A stretch of 64,000 bases of DNA from Allomuricauda sp. M10 (GTDB lineage: Bacteria > Bacteroidota > Bacteroidia > Flavobacteriales > Flavobacteriaceae), in the NCBI RefSeq assembly GCF_020782875.1, contig NZ_JAJGBN010000002.1, positions 434,001 to 498,000 of the forward strand. The letters are read 5' to 3'. How positions within the stretch are numbered: position 1 is the stretch's first letter; each line of letters starts with the position of its first letter. The translations under genes were made by a program, and so were the position numbers. The notes beneath the pieces are model-generated. The model made no database searches and was not told where the DNA came from. It was given only the letters and a program-made list of their open reading frames with translations. Positions 45,701-53,938 of the stretch are shown piece after piece.

Positions 45701-47364
45701 GCCCTATCCAACGAAAAATTGGAATGGCTTTCCAGTTCTGATTCCAGTTCCGTTTTGAACGCGTCCATTTCTTCAGACGAGTAACCATACGCCTTTTGGA
45801 ATTCATCAAAAATGGGTTTCATAAAATTCCGGACACTGTCGATATCAAAATAAAGCCTTCCCGTTCTTCGAATAAAAAAGTCTAGAGGATTCAAGGCCAT
45901 CTCATGTGCAATAGTGAATTGGGCTTCGGCACGGATCATTCTTTCCTGTAGATTTTCCACCTTTAATTGGGCGTACAGCTCCAAAATGGTCTCGGTCTGT
46001 TTGCCATAGGTGGTCACCAAATACCAGGCATCGTATTCCGTAAAGCCATTGTCATGCAATCGGTCAAAAACCGTGGCAATGTATTTTTTTACGTGTTTGT
46101 ACTTTTTAAAATCACTTCCACAAAGTGGAATTTTATCTGTGGTGCAAGGCTCCAATTTTCGGTCATGGTTCTCTTCCATATGTTTGGCAATGCGGTTTAC
46201 CGTGCGCTCCGCCATTTTTCGGTAGCCTGTCAGTTTTCCACCGGCAATACTGATCAAACCGGTATCCGAAGTGAAGATTTCGTCCTTACGTGAAAGTTCC
46301 GAAGCGGATTTGCCTTCTTCATGGATCAACGGGCGCAATCCGGCCCAAGAGGAAACAATATCGTCCAACTCCAAATGGATGTCGGGAAACATATGATTCA
46401 CAGCAGTAATCAAGTAAATAGCGTCGGCAATATCGGTGGTTACATGGTCCTTATCGGCATTGTAATTGGTATCGGTTGTGCCAATGTAGGTGACCTTGCC
46501 ACGGGGAATGGCGAACATCATCCGCCCATCGGGAATGTCAAAATAAACCGATTGCTGCACGGGTAGCTTTTCCTTTGGAAACACCAAATGCACCCCTTTG
46601 GTCAAATGCAATCGCTTTCCCTTTTTGGAATGGTTCACGCTTCGGAGTTCATCTACCCACGGCCCGGCGGCATTGATGACATAAGTGGAAGAAACGCTGT
46701 ATTCCTCCCCAAAAACCTCATCCTTGAAGGTTACACCGGCAACCTGCTCATCTTTATAAACAAAATCGGTGACCTTGGTATAGTTAAGGGCCTGAGCACC
46801 AAATTGAAGACTTGTCTTGACGTTCTCCAACGTTAGCCTAGCATCATCAGTGCGATATTCGGCATAGTAGCCGGCACCGTTCAATATCTTTTTGGGCAAA
46901 AGAGGTTCCAGTTTCATGGCCTCCTTTTTTTCCAACATCTGTCTTTTATCATCCCCAGTAACTTGGGCTAAAATGTCGTACACCTTCAACCCGATGGAGG
47001 TAAGCCATTTGCCATAGGAACCCCCTTCGATCAAAGGGAGCAACATTTTTTCAGGAATGACCAAATGGGGAGCCAGTTTGTGTACAATCGCCCTTTCGGA
47101 ACCGACTTCCTTCACCAACCAAAAATCGAATTGTTTCAAATACCGAAGTCCACCGTGGATCAACTTGGTAGATTTGCTACTGGTACCTGATGCAAAATCG
47201 TTCTTTTCCAACAAGAGGACTTTCAACCCTCGTGAAGAGGCGTCCAAAGCTATTCCCGCACCGGTTATTCCGCCTCCCACCACAATAAGATCATAGGTGT
47301 CGGCGGTTATTTTTTGAAGTTTTTCTTTTCGGCCAATGTTGGAAAAAGCAATGTCCTGGCTCAT
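45697..47364 (-). CDS. glpD: FAD-dependent glycerol-3-phosphate dehydrogenase
   Basis: A 555-residue membrane-associated flavoenzyme oxidising glycerol-3-phosphate to dihydroxyacetone phosphate and passing electrons to quinone. FAD motif: DLIVVGGGITGAGIALDASSRGLKVLLLEKNDFASGTSSKSTKLIHGGLRYL (residues ~24-75). The C-terminal regulatory-like domain contains TIAHEMALNPLDFFIRRTGRLYFD. It faces gpsA, the opposite-direction enzyme. It is followed upstream by two small genes reading the same way (47.4-48.0 kb), probably cotranscribed. Confidence 0.95.
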   Translation of the reverse strand: MSQDIAFSNIGRKEKLQKITADTYDLIVVGGGITGAGIALDASSRGLKVLLLEKNDFASGTSSKSTKLIHGGLRYLKQFDFWLVKEVGSERAIVHKLAPHLVIPEKMLLPLIEGGSYGKWLTSIGLKVYDILAQVTGDDKRQMLEKKEAMKLEPLLPKKILNGAGYYAEYRTDDARLTLENVKTSLQFGAQALNYTKVTDFVYKDEQVAGVTFKDEVFGEEYSVSSTYVINAAGPWVDELRSVNHSKKGKRLHLTKGVHLVFPKEKLPVQQSVYFDIPDGRMMFAIPRGKVTYIGTTDTNYNADKDHVTTDIADAIYLITAVNHMFPDIHLELDDIVSSWAGLRPLIHEEGKSASELSRKDEIFTSDTGLISIAGGKLTGYRKMAERTVNRIAKHMEENHDRKLEPCTTDKIPLCGSDFKKYKHVKKYIATVFDRLHDNGFTEYDAWYLVTTYGKQTETILELYAQLKVENLQERMIRAEAQFTIAHEMALNPLDFFIRRTGRLYFDIDSVRNFMKPIFDEFQKAYGYSSEEMDAFKTELESELESHSNFSLDRA

Positions 47365-47367
47365 AGA

Positions 47368-47676
47368 TTATGTATTGAATTCGTATTCCCGTTCCACAAG
47401 GCAAATTCTCACCTTGTACCAAGAATACCATTTTTTGATTCCATTTTTTTGGGCCTGCCTGTGGTCCATGTTCGCCTTCCAATTGGCTATGGCTTCCAAA
47501 CTTTCCCAATAACTTACAGTGATTCCAAGTCCGTCACGAGCACTTTCAACATCCAAAAAACCGGGTTGTTGTCGGGCCAGTTCCTCCATTTCGGCACCCA
47601 TTTGGGCGTAGCCTTGGTCTCCCTCGGTTCGTAAGCTAGTAAAAATTACGGCGTAATAGGGTTTTTGCAGTTCCAT
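47368..47676 (-). CDS. antibiotic biosynthesis monooxygenase (ABM) family protein
   Basis: A 102-residue single ABM (dimeric alpha-beta barrel) domain: YYAVIFTSLRTEGDQGYAQMGAEMEELARQQPGFLDVESARDGLGITVSYWESLEAIANWKAN. Members include quinol monooxygenases and heme-degrading enzymes. The IsdG Asn-His-Trp triad is not evident here. It overlaps the upstream gene by TAATG and precedes glpD by 3 bp, so all three should be one transcript. Confidence 0.83.
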   Translation of the reverse strand: MELQKPYYAVIFTSLRTEGDQGYAQMGAEMEELARQQPGFLDVESARDGLGITVSYWESLEAIANWKANMDHRQAQKNGIKKWYSWYKVRICLVEREYEFNT

Positions 47677-48032
47677 TATATGATGTATTCTTTTTCAAGG
47701 AAATAGTTGACAAGCGCCTCTTTCATTAGTACAGTCTGTTCCCCGGCCTTTAAAGGTGGCAATTGCTCCTTTACTTTGTAATGGGGCCAACCTTCGTCAT
47801 CAAAAAATTCGAAATCATAGTAACCATAAGGTTCCAACAACCTACAAATGGCAATATGCATCAGGTTTACCTTTTCATCTTTTTTGAAACTGCGATGGTA
47901 ATTTCCCAGTTCCTGCACACCCACTAGATAGATGATCCCGTCCAATTCTAAGGGATCCCCATCGGAAAACTGAGCGGACAGTTTTACCACTAAATCATCC
48001 CAGCGTTCCCTTAATTTTTCGTCTCTGGACAT
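47676..48032 (-). CDS. uncharacterised small protein upstream of the ABM gene
   Basis: A 118-residue soluble protein, acidic, no signal peptide: GDPLELDGIIYLVGVQELGNYHRSFKKDEKVNLMHIAICRLLEPYGYYDFEFFDDEGWPHYK. I do not recognise a characterised family, although it looks well conserved in style. Start at ATG 48032; a TTG seven codons earlier is possible. The stop overlaps the ABM ATG. Confidence 0.68.
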   Translation of the reverse strand: MSRDEKLRERWDDLVVKLSAQFSDGDPLELDGIIYLVGVQELGNYHRSFKKDEKVNLMHIAICRLLEPYGYYDFEFFDDEGWPHYKVKEQLPPLKAGEQTVLMKEALVNYFLEKEYII

Positions 48033-48092
48033 AAGTTTTTGTAAGAAATCCAAAGGTACAAATCAATATTCTATATTTGTTAAAACCTGCCT

Positions 48093-48626
48093 ATGAGCTT
48101 TTTTGATATCGTCATCGGAATTTTGTTGGTCTGGGGCCTTTACAAGGGCCTTAAGAACGGACTTTTTGTGGAAGTGGCTTCCTTGGCGGCCCTTATTGCA
48201 GGGATTTATGGTGCTATTCATTTTTCGCACATCACTGGAACATATTTGGCCGAACGCTTTGATTGGAGCGAGCAATACCTGAAACTGGCCGCTTTTCTCA
48301 TCACTTTTTTTGCCATAATCATTGTGGTGAACCTCGCCGGAAAATTCTTGACCAAGATTGCCGATTTTGCCATGTTGGGCCTATTGAACAAGGTTGCCGG
48401 TGGTCTTTTTGGCATGCTGAAAGTGGCTGTTATTTTAGGTGCGCTGCTTATTTTTCTGGAAAAACTTTCCGGTCCCATGAATATGATCAAGGAAGAAACC
48501 AGGGAGAATTCAATTTTCTATCAACCTGTCCGGGATATTGGCGCCTTTGTATTTTCATTGGTTTTGGATGATGATGAAGATTCCGATGAGGAGGAGAAAA
48601 TTGAGGCAAGCCAAGAAGTCATCTAG
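48093..48626 (+). CDS. CvpA family membrane protein
   Basis: A 177-residue protein with four TM helices in the first ~130 residues: SFFDIVIGILLVWGLYKGLKNGLFVEVASLAALIAGIYGA is the CvpA signature. An acidic cytoplasmic tail follows (DDDEDSDEEEKIEASQ). CvpA is needed for colicin V production and bile resistance in enterobacteria; the molecular role is unclear. It starts 60 bp from the divergent gene. Confidence 0.87.
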   Translation: MSFFDIVIGILLVWGLYKGLKNGLFVEVASLAALIAGIYGAIHFSHITGTYLAERFDWSEQYLKLAAFLITFFAIIIVVNLAGKFLTKIADFAMLGLLNKVAGGLFGMLKVAVILGALLIFLEKLSGPMNMIKEETRENSIFYQPVRDIGAFVFSLVLDDDEDSDEEEKIEASQEVI

Positions 48627-48809
48627 CAATCAATCCCAAAAGACAAAAAGCAAGATTTTTCGACAACTTGCAAGGGTAGAATTCAGTTGGTGCACTTCAA
48701 CGTGAGAAATTGCCTTTCTGCGGATATTTTATGGTAATGCCCACACAGTCCATTAGATTAGCAACCAGAACACTAGGGAGTTTAGAACACCCCCGAAAAC
48801 ACCCCGAAA

Positions 48810-49319
48810 ATGAAAAAAGTATATGGCACACTATTGGTCATAGTGCTCTTGTTTACCCTAAGCAAATGTAGCACAACATCTACTCAAGAAGAGGAACAAT
48901 ACACCGAGGCAACCCTTGGCAATGACAAAGTAACCATTGATCCCGTGGCCATGGAAGCGGATTTGTTGGCTTTGGTGAACCAACATCGTTCTGCTGTGGG
49001 ATTGAATCCGTTGGAAAACAGTTCCGTTTCTTACAAATATGCAGAGGAGCACAACGACTATATGATTTCCAAAAACTCTTTGAGTCACGATAATTTTGAA
49101 GCTAGGGCGACCAAAATCGCAGAGGAGACCAATGCGGTGAGCATTTCAGAAAATGTGGCGCGCTATTACACCACTGCCGAAAAAACTTTGGAGGGTTGGC
49201 TGAACAGTTCATCGCACAAAGCGGCCATGGAAGGTGATTTTACCCACACCACCCTTAGCATTGAACTGGACAAAAATGGAAGACCTTATTTTACACAGAT
49301 CTTCATGAAAGTGGAATAA
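48810..49319 (+). CDS. CAP/SCP-domain lipoprotein
   Basis: A 169-residue lipoprotein (LFTLSKC lipobox, Cys20). The CAP domain covers about residues 48-165: LLALVNQHRSAVGLNPLE, YKYAEEHNDYMISKNSLSHDNFEARA, ISENVARYY, and LEGWLNSSSHKAAM. The central cavity residues (His in EEHNDYM, Glu in SENVA, His in SSHK) are kept. Bacterial CAP proteins such as YkwD have unknown activity. The 183 bp before it, 48627-48809, hold nothing identified. Confidence 0.88.
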   Translation: MKKVYGTLLVIVLLFTLSKCSTTSTQEEEQYTEATLGNDKVTIDPVAMEADLLALVNQHRSAVGLNPLENSSVSYKYAEEHNDYMISKNSLSHDNFEARATKIAEETNAVSISENVARYYTTAEKTLEGWLNSSSHKAAMEGDFTHTTLSIELDKNGRPYFTQIFMKVE

Positions 49320-49342
49320 TCAAATCAAAATATTTATATGGA

Positions 49343-49371
49343 AAAGGCCTGCCATGTTGCAGGTCTTTTTT
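49343..49371 (+). terminator. terminator of the CAP-domain gene
   Basis: Stem AGGCCTGC / GCAGGTCT (one G-U pair) followed by TTTTTTT. It lies inside an apparent N-terminal extension of the next ORF, which argues against that longer start. Confidence 0.75.
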
Positions 49372-49427
49372 TATGCTATGTTATGCTGTCACCTAGGTTT
49401 TTTTTACCTTTCGTAAAATCTTCAATT

Positions 49428-49970
49428 ATGGCGATACAGGCTCCATTCAACCTGAACAAATGGATAGAGGAAAACCGGGACACCCTAAAACCTCCCGTGG
49501 GCAATAGAAATCTTTACAAAGAATCTGATGATTATATCGTGATGATCGTTGCAGGACCTAATGCACGAAAGGATTACCATTATAACGAAACCGAGGAGCT
49601 CTTTTATCAATTGGAAGGAACCATAGAAGTACATGTTCAGGATAACGGGCAAAAGAAAACCATGAAACTGGGGCCCGGTGATATGTACCTGCATCCTGCC
49701 AAGGTACCCCATTCACCTGTTCGGCATGAAGGTTCCATCGGATTGGTGGTGGAAAGAAAAAGGGTAGAACTCGATGCCAAAGATGGGTTGCTTTGGTTCT
49801 GCGATAACTGCAATCACAAATTGTACGAAGTTTATTTTCCCCTGAACGATATCGAAAAGGACTTTTTGGGTCATTTTAAACATTTTTACGGGTCGGAAGA
49901 ACTCCGCACCTGCGACAATTGCGGCACTGTTATGCCTATGGATGAACGTTTTGTAGCCAAAGAGGAATGA
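49428..49970 (+). CDS. 3-hydroxyanthranilate 3,4-dioxygenase
   Basis: A 180-residue cupin enzyme that opens 3-hydroxyanthranilate in the tryptophan-to-quinolinate/NAD route. Iron ligands are His51 (KDYHYNETEE), Glu57 and His95 (KVPHSP). The bacterial-type C-terminal rubredoxin-like iron site is present: CDNC (125-128) and CDNC (162-165). ATG at 49428 gives the family-normal start; the longer frame runs through a terminator. The stop overlaps the next gene's ATG. No quinolinate phosphoribosyltransferase is seen in the window. Confidence 0.93.
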   Translation: MAIQAPFNLNKWIEENRDTLKPPVGNRNLYKESDDYIVMIVAGPNARKDYHYNETEELFYQLEGTIEVHVQDNGQKKTMKLGPGDMYLHPAKVPHSPVRHEGSIGLVVERKRVELDAKDGLLWFCDNCNHKLYEVYFPLNDIEKDFLGHFKHFYGSEELRTCDNCGTVMPMDERFVAKEE

Positions 49971-50341
49971 TACTGATTTTAGCCAAGATCATCGTAGCTA
50001 TTGTGGCTTTGCTCCATCTGTATTTTTTATGGCTGGAGATGTTCGCATGGACCACCAAGGCAAAAAAGGTCTTTCGCCAGTTTCCCGAAGATTTGTTTGA
50101 ACCCACCAAAACCTTGGCGGCCAACCAAGGACTTTACAATGGTTTTTTATCGGCTGGATTGATTTGGTCTTTACTAATCAATGACCCTACGTGGCAGATG
50201 TATGTGGCCCTTTTCTTTTTGGGCTGTGTGGCCGTAGCTGGAATTTATGGCGCCTTGACTGCATCGAAGAAAATATTTACCGTGCAAGCACTTCCAGCAC
50301 TCTTGGGAATAGCCTTGTTTTTACTGCACAAAATGCTTTGA
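49967..50341 (+). CDS. DUF1304 membrane protein
   Basis: A 124-residue protein with four TM helices (about 4-20, 58-72, 76-93, 103-121). The DUF1304 motif is HLYFLWLEMFAWTTKAKKVF, then LAANQGLYNGFLSAGLIW. Function unknown. It is coupled to the 3-hydroxyanthranilate dioxygenase by an ATGA overlap. I see no reason in the sequence to link it with tryptophan breakdown. Confidence 0.85.
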   Translation: MILILAKIIVAIVALLHLYFLWLEMFAWTTKAKKVFRQFPEDLFEPTKTLAANQGLYNGFLSAGLIWSLLINDPTWQMYVALFFLGCVAVAGIYGALTASKKIFTVQALPALLGIALFLLHKML

Positions 50342-50415
50342 AAATCTTCCTTTTCCTGTGAAGTATTATTTGTATTTTTGTGAAAATATAACAATTCACC
50401 TTTAAAAAGTTATAA

Positions 50416-51969
50416 ATGTCAATAGTTGCCACAGATTTTGGAATGGATAAAGCCCTAAAACAACTTGGGATTCAAGAGATAAACAACGGAACATCCACCG
50501 GCTCGGAAAACTTTGGATCCGGTGAAGTGATTTCATCCATATCACCTGTTGATGGAACCCTTATCGGCAAGGTGAAAACTACCTCCCCAGAAGACTATGA
50601 AAGAGTAATGCAAACAGCAACGGCTGCCTTCAAACAATGGCGATTGGTTCCTGCTCCGCAAAGAGGGGAAATCGTTAGGCAGTTCGGCGAAAGGTTGCGC
50701 GAGCTTAAAGAACCCCTAGGAAAGTTGGTGTCCTATGAAATGGGCAAATCGTACCAAGAAGGGTTGGGCGAGGTCCAAGAAATGATCGATATCTGCGATT
50801 TTGCTGTTGGCCTATCCCGACAATTACACGGATTGACCATGCATTCCGAAAGATCGGGGCACCGGATGTACGAACAATATCATCCGCTGGGAGTGGTCGG
50901 CATCATTTCGGCCTTCAACTTTCCAGTCGCCGTTTGGGCTTGGAACACCGCCCTGGCCTGGATCTGTGGTGATGTTTGTGTTTGGAAACCATCGGAAAAA
51001 GTTCCGCTTTGTGGCGTTGCCTGCCAAAATATCATCGCTGAGGTCTTGAAAAAAAATAACCTTCCTGAAGGCATTTCGTGTCTCATCAATGGCGATTATA
51101 AGGTCGGTGAATTGATGACCAATGACAAAAGAGTCCCTTTAATTTCTGCAACAGGGTCCATCCGAATGGGCAAGATTGTGGCCCAAGCCGTGGCATCCCG
51201 TTTGGGTAAATCCCTTTTGGAGCTTGGTGGTAACAATGCCATCATCGTAACCCCGGATGCCGATATTAAAATGACCGTGATAGGAGCCGTTTTTGGTGCA
51301 GTAGGAACTGCTGGTCAACGGTGTACCTCTACCCGAAGATTGATCATCCACGAATCCATTTATGACCAAGTGAAAGATGCCCTGACCGCGGCCTACAAAC
51401 AGATCAAGATCGGAAATCCCTTAGATCAATCCAACCACGTAGGCCCATTGATCGATACTGATGCGGTTAAGATGTATCTCAAAGCCTTGGAAGAGGCCAA
51501 AAAAGAAGGTGGAAATATTTTGGTTGAAGGTGGTGTTTTGCAAGGAGAAGGATACGAAACGGGTTGCTATGTAAAACCTGCCATTGTAGAGGCCAATAAT
51601 TCATTTAGAATTGTACAGGAAGAAACCTTTGCCCCAATCCTCTATCTTTTGAAATATTCTGGTGGCATCGAAAATGCCATTGAACAACAGAACGGTGTGG
51701 TACAAGGACTTTCTTCTGCCATCATGACGAACAATCTAAGGGAAGCTGAGCGCTTTCTTTCGGCTGCAGGAAGTGATTGTGGAATAGCGAATGTGAACAT
51801 CGGCACCTCAGGAGCTGAAATCGGGGGTGCGTTTGGTGGTGAAAAAGAAACCGGGGGTGGCCGCGAAAGTGGTTCCGATGCCTGGAAAGTGTACATGCGC
51901 AGACAGACAAACACCATCAATTACACTACGGAACTACCTTTGGCACAAGGCATTAAGTTTGACCTATAA
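50416..51969 (+). CDS. aldehyde dehydrogenase, ALDH7/antiquitin type
   Basis: A 517-residue NAD-dependent aldehyde dehydrogenase. The folding and cofactor segments are VGIISAFNFPVAVWAWNTALAWICGDVCVWKPSEK and SATGSIRMGKIVAQAV. The catalytic Glu region is SLLELGGNNAIIV and the catalytic Cys region is GTAGQRCTSTRRL. The C-terminal NIGTSGAEIGGAFGGEKETGGGRESGSDAWKVYMRRQTNTINY is characteristic of ALDH7 (alpha-aminoadipic semialdehyde dehydrogenase, AmaB), which acts in lysine breakdown. A role for 2-aminomuconate semialdehyde, next to the dioxygenase, is possible but the signature argues for ALDH7. TATTTTTG at 50374-50381 may be its -7 box. Confidence 0.9.
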   Translation: MSIVATDFGMDKALKQLGIQEINNGTSTGSENFGSGEVISSISPVDGTLIGKVKTTSPEDYERVMQTATAAFKQWRLVPAPQRGEIVRQFGERLRELKEPLGKLVSYEMGKSYQEGLGEVQEMIDICDFAVGLSRQLHGLTMHSERSGHRMYEQYHPLGVVGIISAFNFPVAVWAWNTALAWICGDVCVWKPSEKVPLCGVACQNIIAEVLKKNNLPEGISCLINGDYKVGELMTNDKRVPLISATGSIRMGKIVAQAVASRLGKSLLELGGNNAIIVTPDADIKMTVIGAVFGAVGTAGQRCTSTRRLIIHESIYDQVKDALTAAYKQIKIGNPLDQSNHVGPLIDTDAVKMYLKALEEAKKEGGNILVEGGVLQGEGYETGCYVKPAIVEANNSFRIVQEETFAPILYLLKYSGGIENAIEQQNGVVQGLSSAIMTNNLREAERFLSAAGSDCGIANVNIGTSGAEIGGAFGGEKETGGGRESGSDAWKVYMRRQTNTINYTTELPLAQGIKFDL

Positions 51970-51973
51970 AAAA

Positions 51974-52008
51974 GCCGCCCAACTAGGATGAACACTAGAT
52001 GGGCAGTC
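51974..52008 (-). ncRNA. third hairpin-plus-tail element, orphan terminator on minus strand
   Basis: An imperfect stem (GCCGCCCAACTAG with CTAGATGGGCAGT) just after the dehydrogenase gene. On the minus strand it ends in TTTTTTATAGG. The adjoining tail TTAACTAACTCAAAC (52021-52035) shares CTTAACTAA with the 43.6 kb element. No minus-strand gene lies upstream that it could terminate, so it may end an unannotated RNA. The whole gap 51970-52323 has no ORF of note. Confidence 0.35.
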
Positions 52009-52043
52009 TTTAAAACCAACTTAACTAACTCAAACTTAACTTA

Positions 52044-52094
52044 AACCCTACTCCAATGCCGAACATTGTCGGGAGAAATAGGGTTGTTTGTCTT
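52044..52094 (+). terminator. structured terminator-like hairpin downstream of the ALDH gene
   Basis: Nested pairs AACCCTA...TAGGGTT, CTCC...GGAG and CCGA...TCGG (52044-52085), followed by GTTTGTCTTTT. It may end the dehydrogenase transcript or a small RNA. The rest of the gap (52095-52323) is AT-rich; an 8-bp inverted pair (AATGAGGA, 52129ff / TCCTCATT, 52207ff) is the only other structure I see. Confidence 0.45.
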
Positions 52095-52323
52095 TTATAG
52101 CATGCAATTTCATCAATATTGTTCGGGAAATGAGGAAGTATCTTACAAGTGGTCTTAAATAGTGTATGGTTGGTTCCTTTTGTTTCTTTTTTAGTTTATG
52201 AAATGGTCCTCATTGCTTAAAATTGAATGTAAACTGCTCAAATTCTCTTACTTAAATTCAAAATTTTAAGATTTTTTTAATATTTTGGATAAGCAGTTAT
52301 ACTGTCTCAAAACCTCGCACATT

Positions 52324-52881
52324 ATGGAATTGGAAGGCGCTAACATTTGGTATTGGATCATACTCGCCTTTGTGGGTATCATCGCGGCCGTACTGGGCTA
52401 TTTTTTTGGTAAATCGGACGCTCCTTCTATTCCGGACCTTTCGGAACAGTTCAGTATTTTAGAAATTGAAAATGCCAAACTGAAATCCGATTTGGATACT
52501 TGTAAAAAACGGCTTTCCGCTACCAAACCTCCCAAGATTTCGGAAGAACCATCCATCTCCAATGCTACAAAACATTATCCTGTTTTTGCTGCCGAGGAGG
52601 CCAAACTCGCGTTCGGTGCAAAAGTAAAAGAGGACGATCTTAAAATTGTGGAGGGCATCGGTCCGAAAATAGAAGGCCTGTTCCATAGTTTCAATATCAA
52701 AACATGGAAGGAACTATCGGAAACTTCTGCCGACAAATGCCAAGAAGTTCTGGATTCCGGTGGCAAACGTTACCGTATCCATGATCCGGCGTCATGGCCC
52801 ATGCAAGCGAAAATGGCTCACGAAGGCCATTGGAAACAATTGGCCGACTGGCAAGAAAAACACCGCGCCGGTAAATTCTGA
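52324..52881 (+). CDS. TM-anchored coiled-coil protein with helix-hairpin-helix-like domain
   Basis: A 185-residue protein. One TM helix (IWYWIILAFVGIIAAVLGYFFG, residues ~7-28) is followed by a short coiled coil (LSEQFSILEIENAKLKSDLDTCKKRL). The C-terminal HhH-like domain is DDLKIVEGIGPKIEGLFHSFNIKTWKELSETSADKCQEVLDSGGKRYRIHDPASWPMQAKMAHEGHWKQLADWQEK. This domain occurs in bacterial proteins annotated as predicted flap-endonuclease-like; function unproven. Start at ATG 52324 rather than an upstream TTG. Confidence 0.8.
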   Translation: MELEGANIWYWIILAFVGIIAAVLGYFFGKSDAPSIPDLSEQFSILEIENAKLKSDLDTCKKRLSATKPPKISEEPSISNATKHYPVFAAEEAKLAFGAKVKEDDLKIVEGIGPKIEGLFHSFNIKTWKELSETSADKCQEVLDSGGKRYRIHDPASWPMQAKMAHEGHWKQLADWQEKHRAGKF

Positions 52882-52888
52882 TCTTTTC

Positions 52889-53884
52889 TTAAAGTGAGCC
52901 GTTGGCCTCAACCCATTTAAAAGTCTGTTGGGTTTGGGGAAACTTCATACGTTCGGCAATACGCTCCAAACGTTCTGGAAGTTTCATCAAATAGTCCCTG
53001 GCCTTTTCGCCTTGTTCAGAAAGGGAGCTAAGATTCCCTATTTCCCAATAGCCGTTCAGTTTCTTCAAAATGTCCACGTAGTCTTGGGCGGTGTATACTC
53101 CCAACTTCTGTGCACAATTGGAAAAGTGCTCAAACGCAGCTCCAATACTTCCGCCGGATTCCCTTAAAAAATGGGCGGGCATCACAATTTTCCTTTTCAT
53201 CATATCGGCAAATGCCTGTACCATACCATCTGGATCCTGACCCATGATGGTCTTTACAAATTCTCTGTAGGCCAAGTGGTGCCTCATTTCATCCCCAGCG
53301 ATAATTGTACACATTTTAGCCAATAGTCCATTACTCTTTTGTTTGGCCATTTTGCCCACTCTTTTGTGTGAAATATTAGTGGCCAATTCTTGGAAAGACG
53401 TGTAAACAAAATTTTTGTAGGGATCCCTATCGGTGCCGATATCAAATCCATCTGAAATCAAATGTTGGGTAGTGATTTCTACTTCACGCATGTTCACCCT
53501 TCCAGATAGATAAAGGTATTTGTTCAACACATCGCCATGTCGGTTTTCTTCGGCGGTCCATGCTCGCACCCATTTGCTCCAGCCATTTTCCTTGCCATTG
53601 TGCTGGTCTATCCCTTCCACATCCATCAACCAAGATTCATAGGTAGGCAATGCCTCTTCGGTGATCGTATCCGCCACCAGGGTCACCCAAAAATCATAAC
53701 CGAGTTCTTTGGCTTCTTCCCTAATTTGCACCACTTCATCAAAAAAACTTTCGGATTGGGAATCTGGTAAAAAATCGGTGGGTTGCCATATATTCTCAGT
53801 TGGTATCAGAAACTCCTCCATAAAACCCTTAACCTGGGGTTCAATAGCCTGCATCACCTCCAACCGTACATTCTTAATCGACAT
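52889..53884 (-). CDS. acyl-ACP desaturase
   Basis: A 331-residue soluble diiron desaturase of the stearoyl-ACP Delta-9 type. Diiron motifs are EENRHG (Glu112-Gly117) and DEMRHH (Asp198-His203), with further ligands in the helices before them. It would put a double bond into acyl-ACP with ferredoxin and O2. Such soluble desaturases are common in plants and actinobacteria and present in flavobacteria. No ferredoxin gene is adjacent. It faces the HhH-protein gene, 7 bp between stops. Confidence 0.92.
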   Translation of the reverse strand: MSIKNVRLEVMQAIEPQVKGFMEEFLIPTENIWQPTDFLPDSQSESFFDEVVQIREEAKELGYDFWVTLVADTITEEALPTYESWLMDVEGIDQHNGKENGWSKWVRAWTAEENRHGDVLNKYLYLSGRVNMREVEITTQHLISDGFDIGTDRDPYKNFVYTSFQELATNISHKRVGKMAKQKSNGLLAKMCTIIAGDEMRHHLAYREFVKTIMGQDPDGMVQAFADMMKRKIVMPAHFLRESGGSIGAAFEHFSNCAQKLGVYTAQDYVDILKKLNGYWEIGNLSSLSEQGEKARDYLMKLPERLERIAERMKFPQTQQTFKWVEANGSL

Positions 53885-53938
53885 AAACTTGTTTTTTACA
53901 AAGGTCTCGATTAAAATTTATTCCGGGGCGATTTTAAC

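Noticed and set aside
49338-49427. N-terminal extension of the 3-hydroxyanthranilate dioxygenase
   Set aside because: The extra 30 codons run through a clear terminator hairpin, and the family starts at the ATG at 49428.
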